Part shown: piece after piece, positions 62,739 to 64,000 of the stretch
Numbering within the stretch: the first letter of the stretch is position 1
Layout: the number at the start of each line of letters is the position of its first letter
From: Moringa oleifera
Lineage: Eukaryota; Streptophyta; Magnoliopsida; Brassicales; Moringaceae
Direction of reading: 5' to 3'
Assembly: GCA_021397835.1 (NCBI GenBank)
Contig: JAJFZO010000509.1
Coordinates: 1 to 64,000 of the forward strand
DNA length: 64,000 nt
Notes under the pieces: model-generated
The model's input: the letters and a program-made list of their open reading frames with translations, nothing else
The model's database searches: none
What the model was told of the DNA's origin: nothing
Made by a program: the position numbers and the translations under genes

Positions 62739-62980
62739 GTTCACAGTTTCAGCCATAACTGTGAATAAAGGGTTTTATTCACAGTTCTGGTAGTAACTGT
62801 GAACAAAACTCTGTATCTTTTATTTACAGTTTCAGCCATAACTGTGAATAAAGGGTTTTATTCACAGTTCTAGCAGTAACTGTGAACAAAGCTCTGCATC
62901 TTTTATTCACAGTTCTGGCAGTAACTGTGAACAAAGCTCTGCATCTTTTATTCACAATTTCAGCCATAACTGTGAATAAA
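62739..62980. repeat. Subterminal palindromic repeats, right cluster (6 units)
   Basis: Six units of TTCACAGTT-(11-13 nt)-AACTGTGAA with spacers of the TCAGCCAT and CTGGCAGT types. More uniform than the left cluster. Open frames on both strands (62,824-63,024; 62,882-63,073) are repeat artefacts. Confidence 0.85.
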
Positions 62981-63072
62981 TCTTTGCATCTTCTCCAGAA
63001 ACATCGACAAATTAATTCATTCATTCGTTCTTCTTCTCCAATTACTCAAACATTTATTCGATTGTTTAGGTA
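62981..63072 (+). other. Possible untranslated leader exon ending at a splice donor
   Basis: A pyrimidine- and A-rich leader-like stretch (CATTCATTCGTTCTTCTTCT) ends in TTTAG|GTAAGAAG, a good plant splice donor at 63,073. It is placed where a CACTA gene or a host gene could start. Speculative. Confidence 0.3.
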
Positions 63073-63974
63073 AGAAGTGCACACTGTGAGGACAGCCTCT
63101 CCGGGCTGTAGATGTGCAAACCAAACATTCAATCGGTCCTAACCATTTACATCGAAGGGATTAAGAGTGTGTGCAGTGTTGCTTGCTTTTGGGTTCCACA
63201 TCTCCTCCCCTTTTTTTGGTAAGTTATATCTTTTCTCTCGAAATATTGTGCTCATTTTTTTTGTTAAATGCAGAAATTATTGGTCCTTGCTTTTTGGCTT
63301 TTAGTTTCATTATTTTTAAGCTCAAATTCGGATGTGGTTTTCCTCCCATTAAGATTTTAGATATATGCATGGTTTCATTTTCATCAAGATTTTAGATCTA
63401 TTTTGAGGTTTAAAATATTTGTTTAGATCCAAGATTTAGATGTATGGGTTCCCGAATGTGGGATGAGAGTTCCTGGCTGAGGGGTTCTAGATCTAGGCTA
63501 AGAGTTTCGGATTTGGGTGCGAGGAGTTCCAAATCTAGGCTGGTGTTCTAGATTTAGGCTCATTGTTTCAGATCTAGGGGAGAGGAGTTCCAGATCTTGG
63601 CTGGAATTCTAGATCTAGGCTGAGTGTTTCAGATCTGGGTGAGAGAGGTTCTAGATCTGGGCTGGGGTTCCACATCTAGGCTGAGAGTTTCGGACCTGGG
63701 TGAAGGGTTCCAAATCTGGGTTGGGGTTCCAGATTGGGTGAGGGGTGAGGGGCTCCAGATCTGGACTAGAGTTTTCAGATCTGAGTGAAGGGTCTGGGGG
63801 TTCCAGACCTGGCTGAGTGGTTCCAAATTTGGACTAAGGATTCTAGACCTAGGTGAGGGGTCTGAATTAATCTTTTGTCTCCAATTTATAATTACTTTTT
63901 TTCTTTTTATTAGTATCAGCTTTTATGTTTTTTTGTTCTTTTCCAGCTATTGGCATGGCTCTTCTCCAGCAAAT
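63073..63974 (+). other. Possible long first intron
   Basis: Non-coding stretch of ordinary base composition from the GTAAGAAG donor to a pyrimidine tract and TTTTCCAG acceptor at about 63,945. It contains the AGATCT minisatellite (63,425-63,860). No family hit can be read from it. The frames at 63,171-63,395 and 63,629-63,826 are not convincing. Confidence 0.3.
63425..63860 (+). repeat. AGATCT-rich minisatellite, ~20-23 bp irregular unit
   Basis: About twenty imperfect units built on GGTTCCAGATCTGGGCTGAG and GTTTCAGATCTGGGTGAG, alternating. Much higher in G than the rest of the window. Confidence 0.75.
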
Positions 63975-64000
63975 ATGACAAAAAAGGCGCTTTGTGGACC
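63975..64000 (+). CDS. Possible start of a coding region running off the window
   Basis: After the putative acceptor an ATG at 63,975 opens MTKKALCG to the edge. Too short to identify; could be a CACTA-encoded protein or a host gene. Confidence 0.2.

Larger units (their letters stand above)
61648..64000 (+). mobile_element. CACTA (En/Spm-type) DNA transposon, 5' part; 3' end not in window
   Basis: It starts CACTACAAGAAAAATGGG, the canonical plant CACTA terminus. Palindromic subterminal repeats follow, as expected where the CACTA transposase proteins bind. The opposite terminus (ending TTCTTGTAGTG) is not found before 64,000, so the element either continues past the window or is truncated; the right limit given is only the window end. 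It carries AGAMOUS-type exons between two subterminal repeat clusters. No transposase domain is visible here. Confidence 0.75.

Noticed and set aside
61685..62980. A CRISPR-like array of regularly spaced repeats
   Set aside because: Units are palindromic, spacers are similar rather than unique, the context is a plant CACTA transposon, and no cas genes exist here.
63629..63826. A 65-residue reverse-strand Pro/Ser/Thr-rich repeat protein
   Set aside because: It is an antisense reading of the AGATCT minisatellite, with no start context or domain.

Overview
This window looks like nuclear DNA of a flowering plant, most likely a eudicot. It is AT-rich and intron-scale, and it has no bacterial-type gene packing. 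It holds degenerate CCCTAAA/TTTAGGG (plant telomere-type) blocks, Ty3/gypsy elements primed by initiator tRNA-Met, PIF/Harbinger-like MITEs and a CACTA transposon end. That transposon carries exon copies of an AGAMOUS-lineage MADS-box gene. I see no intact protein-coding gene. Nearly all open frames are chance frames in repeats or remnants of gypsy gag-pol.

The mosaic is built from a few recurring parts. (1) Long arrays of a degenerate motif occur as TTAGGCCCAATTAATTA ('Y' polarity) or its complement AATTGGGCCTAATAATTAATT ('R' polarity). They occupy roughly half the window (10.7-13.7, 18.1-20.7, 22.9-24.1, 25.3-27.4, 28.4-30.9, 32.0-40.5, 42.6-46.7, 51.5-56.9, 61.3-61.6 kb). They look like simple sequence, but distinctive phrases recur in the same order at distant places, so they are diverged copies of one very long repeat. 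(2) A ~2 kb AT-rich module 'U' sits at the end of these arrays: full copies at 20.7-22.9 and 56.9-59.6 kb, an inverted copy at 1.6-3.45 plus 7.68-7.81 kb, and partial copies at 30.9-32.0 and 24.1-24.35 kb. (3) Degenerate telomere-like blocks occur, some switching from C-rich to G-rich strand. (4) There are remnants of one gypsy family with ~645-655 bp LTRs.

Layout: 0-1.1 kb telomere-like with a strand switch; 1.6-7.8 kb inverted U split by gypsy element 1 (3,451-7,680, with a 5 bp target duplication); 7.8-8.35 kb telomere-like; 8.35-10.24 kb reverse-strand gypsy remnant whose LTR holds a MITE; 10.7-13.7 kb array; 13.7-18.1 kb two joined gypsy remnants; 18.1-24.3 kb arrays and U; 24.3-28.4 kb a composite unit and its duplicate; 28.4-40.5 kb arrays; 40.5-42.6 kb telomere-like; 42.6-46.7 kb array duplicating 32.1-36.9 kb; 46.7-51.5 kb telomere-like blocks, LTRs and gag; 51.5-59.6 kb array plus U; 59.6-61.3 kb a second composite LTR/telomere-like/gag unit; 61.65 kb to the end a CACTA transposon entering a more GC-rich, possibly genic, tail.

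The points most worth checking are the captured AGAMOUS-type exons in the CACTA element, the long-range colinearity of the apparently simple arrays, a 961 bp templated duplication flanked by 35 bp direct repeats, and the recurring inverted-LTR/telomere-like composite. All calls come from reading the sequence; no alignment or database search was run.
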